Of a DNA stretch of 64,000 bases, positions 62,291 to 64,000 are shown one piece after another (the stretch's first letter is position 1; each line of letters starts with the position of its first letter). A program made the position numbers and the translations under genes. Origin of the DNA: Dasyornis broadbenti (Eukaryota > Chordata > Aves > Passeriformes > Dasyornithidae). Where the stretch lies: positions 310,001-374,000 of the forward strand of contig VZRN01004244.1 in the NCBI GenBank assembly GCA_013397935.1, given 5' to 3'. Below the pieces are notes generated by a model. The model saw only the letters and a list, made by a program, of their open reading frames with translations, had not been told where the DNA came from and did no database searches.

Positions 62291-64000
62291 CTGGAGGAGG
62301 AAAAAAGGGTCAGGGGGAGAGGGAAAAAGCCATTAAATAGAATATTGCATCTTTCAGTTCATACATGAACTCAGGCTAAATTTGAATTCACGATTCAAAA
62401 GCTGATGGCATTTTTCTTGCAATTGTCTGGCTAAAGAGCAGTCTGTGGGCGATTAAACACAGCTTGCTCCAGAGGCACTACTGTGGTTTTCCTTAGCAGT
62501 GCGCCACCTAAATTTGGGTACATTTACGTACCAATTCTGCAAACCCCCGTTATCTCCAACACTGGAACCTGAATGCAGGGAAACGACTAAGAACTTATCA
62601 TTTGCTAAAGTAATTTGAAAAATTAATTGCATACATCACGTATCCTAGGCAAATGGCACAAAGACACATTTGGAAAAAAGAACTTATCAAGAAAAACCTT
62701 CTGGAACTCAAGCGGTATCACTTACTTTTTCCACCACCTTGCAAAGGAGACCCATTCAACTCTGCAATGGTTTTCAATTTTTCATCATGCTGCTTTTGAC
62801 ATAAGCAACTTTTCAAAAAGTGATTCAGCTACATTAGTTTACAGTTGAAAAGAAAAAAAAAAGAAAACCACCACAAAACAGTTCAAACATAAGGATAAGA
62901 GATCAGCTTGTCCAAACACAAAAATAATTCCACTAGGTTTCCATGGAGCATGGAGCATGGGAATTTCTCTTTGGATTAAACACAAAAGGATATTCATCAG
63001 CCTCATGGAAAAGTTTTGCCTTTATTTAAACAGGATAGTTCAAGAACCTATGTGTTTAGCACAGTAGTTAATTTATAAACTATAGAAGTGGCCAAAAGGG
63101 GAAACAGCTGGATTTGGGGAACAGGAAGGTGTTTCCAACAGCTGAAGAGGGGAAATTTTGTCTAAGCACTGCTGTAAAAACGCAGCAATCAATACAGACA
63201 GGGAATTTTTCCACTCTCAAAAAAAGAACATGAAATCAAGTGCCAAGACACCTACTCAGACTGGCACCAGATTACTCCAGAGGCAGCACAGCCATCTGGC
63301 CTTCCCTGAAGTTAGGAATTTCAGCCACTTCATTCTCCAGTCAATGCACTCAGAGACAGGTCAGCCAGAAGGGCAGGGAGAAAAGAGCAGTAACCAGAAA
63401 CTGCACCAGGGCACCCGAGAGCTCCTGCCAGCAGAGACTCCCCACACCTCCCTCATCAGCAGTCAGGAGTCAGGTTTATTTCTCACATAGTCTGACAGAT
63501 CAGAACAAAATGTCATGGTGTTTAATGGCAACAACAAATTTCTTTTTGGGAGATGATTTCCAATAGCCAGCATAACTCAGAGGCGTTACCATAACTCAGA
63601 TCCTGCTTAAACACTCCACTTTTCCCATTATAAGCAAGTTGTTAAGGCACTACTTGGAATGTATTTATTGTCGTCTTCCTATCTAATTCCAAAGGCTATC
63701 GTGAAAAAAAATCTCAGGGATTTGGGACTCACTTTTACAAAGTGAATTTAGTTTGGTAAAACAGATAAAGACTGAAAAGCCTCTCCCTCCTCCTCCGTTA
63801 CTACCACTCCAGTCAGAGTGGGGTTATTTATTTTATATTTCTTCCACGTCATCAACATAATTAATATTACAGAAGTACTACAATTCTCCTTTGGAAATGA
63901 CCCATGTCAATGAGTCTCAGAGTAAGCAGATACTGACCTTAAAGCTTTGTTTAGCTTATCTTGTTATAAGCAAGTGGAATTCCCCTTTACAATTCCTATG
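62291..64000 (-). other. ANXA5: ANXA5 intron upstream of second coding exon (partial)
   Basis: At least 1.7 kb of intron runs off the right edge. I looked for the tiny start exon (GCCAT preceded by an AC-CTT-type donor on the plus strand) and found none. A short internal repeat, CATGGAGCATGGAGCATGG, lies at about 62,942-62,960. The open frames at 63,158-63,566 overlap each other and show no motif. Confidence 0.7.

Larger units (their letters stand above)
49505..64000 (-). other. ANXA5: ANXA5 gene region (annexin A5), 5' end outside window
   Basis: Annexin A5 binds phosphatidylserine-containing membranes in the presence of calcium. It assembles into two-dimensional arrays, and is known for anticoagulant and membrane-repair roles and as a collagen-binding protein of matrix vesicles in cartilage. 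It is cytosolic and extracellular, without a signal peptide. Eleven coding exons run from 62,290 down to 49,967. Intron lengths from 5' to 3' are 1045, 369, 2312, 935, 426, 2381, 367, 451, 2018 and 1063 bp. All donors are GT and all acceptors AG. The exons join in frame with no stop, giving 318 codons. With the family's separate tiny first coding exon (Met-Ala-Lys in chicken), the total is 321. Four annexin repeats are intact. The 5' UTR exon, first coding exon and promoter lie beyond 64,000. No competing gene is seen in the introns. Confidence 0.96.

Noticed and set aside
62291..64000. The missing first coding exon of ANXA5 (Met-Ala-Lys)
   Set aside because: Every GCCAT on the plus strand here was checked by eye and none is followed on the gene strand by a matching codon pair and GT donor. 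The exon probably lies beyond the right edge.

Overview
The window looks like vertebrate nuclear DNA, most probably from a bird. The evidence is AT-rich sequence with few genes, a multi-exon gene with GT/AG introns, CR1-type LINE fragments (one ending in the bird-typical ATTCTRTG-like terminal repeat), and a gene whose protein matches avian annexin A5 closely. There are no operons, ribosome binding sites or CRISPR arrays. Almost all short open frames in the window are chance frames.

The only gene I can identify firmly is ANXA5 (annexin A5), on the minus strand at the right end, about 49.5-64 kb. Eleven coding exons can be placed to the base between 62,290 and 49,967. All have proper splice sites and compatible phases. 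Together they encode 318 codons. Adding the three-codon first coding exon known for this family, which lies beyond the right edge, gives a 321-residue protein. In that numbering the conserved landmarks fall where expected: Trp187, Cys316, and the calcium ligands Glu72, residue 144, Glu228 and Asp303. The terminal exon runs into a 3' UTR with two candidate polyadenylation signals. The promoter, 5' UTR exon and start codon are outside the window.

The left three quarters (1 to about 49.5 kb) is an intergenic stretch downstream of ANXA5. It contains one complete solo LTR of an endogenous retrovirus (2,832-3,545), with TG...CA ends and a perfect 6-bp target-site duplication. It also holds three CR1 LINE fragments of different age and orientation, a 44-bp tandem duplication, an 18-bp perfect palindrome holding two inverted GATA motifs, low-complexity A/C and T tracts, one single-base ambiguity and one 59-base gap that follows a run of 12 G. 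A stretch around 7.2-7.5 kb looks weakly coding on both strands and is the only non-ANXA5 candidate for an unrecognised exon or gene relic.

I found no new multi-gene system. The most distinctive items are the well-delimited solo LTR with its cluster of inverted CCAAT boxes, and the unexplained coding-like patch near 7.3 kb.
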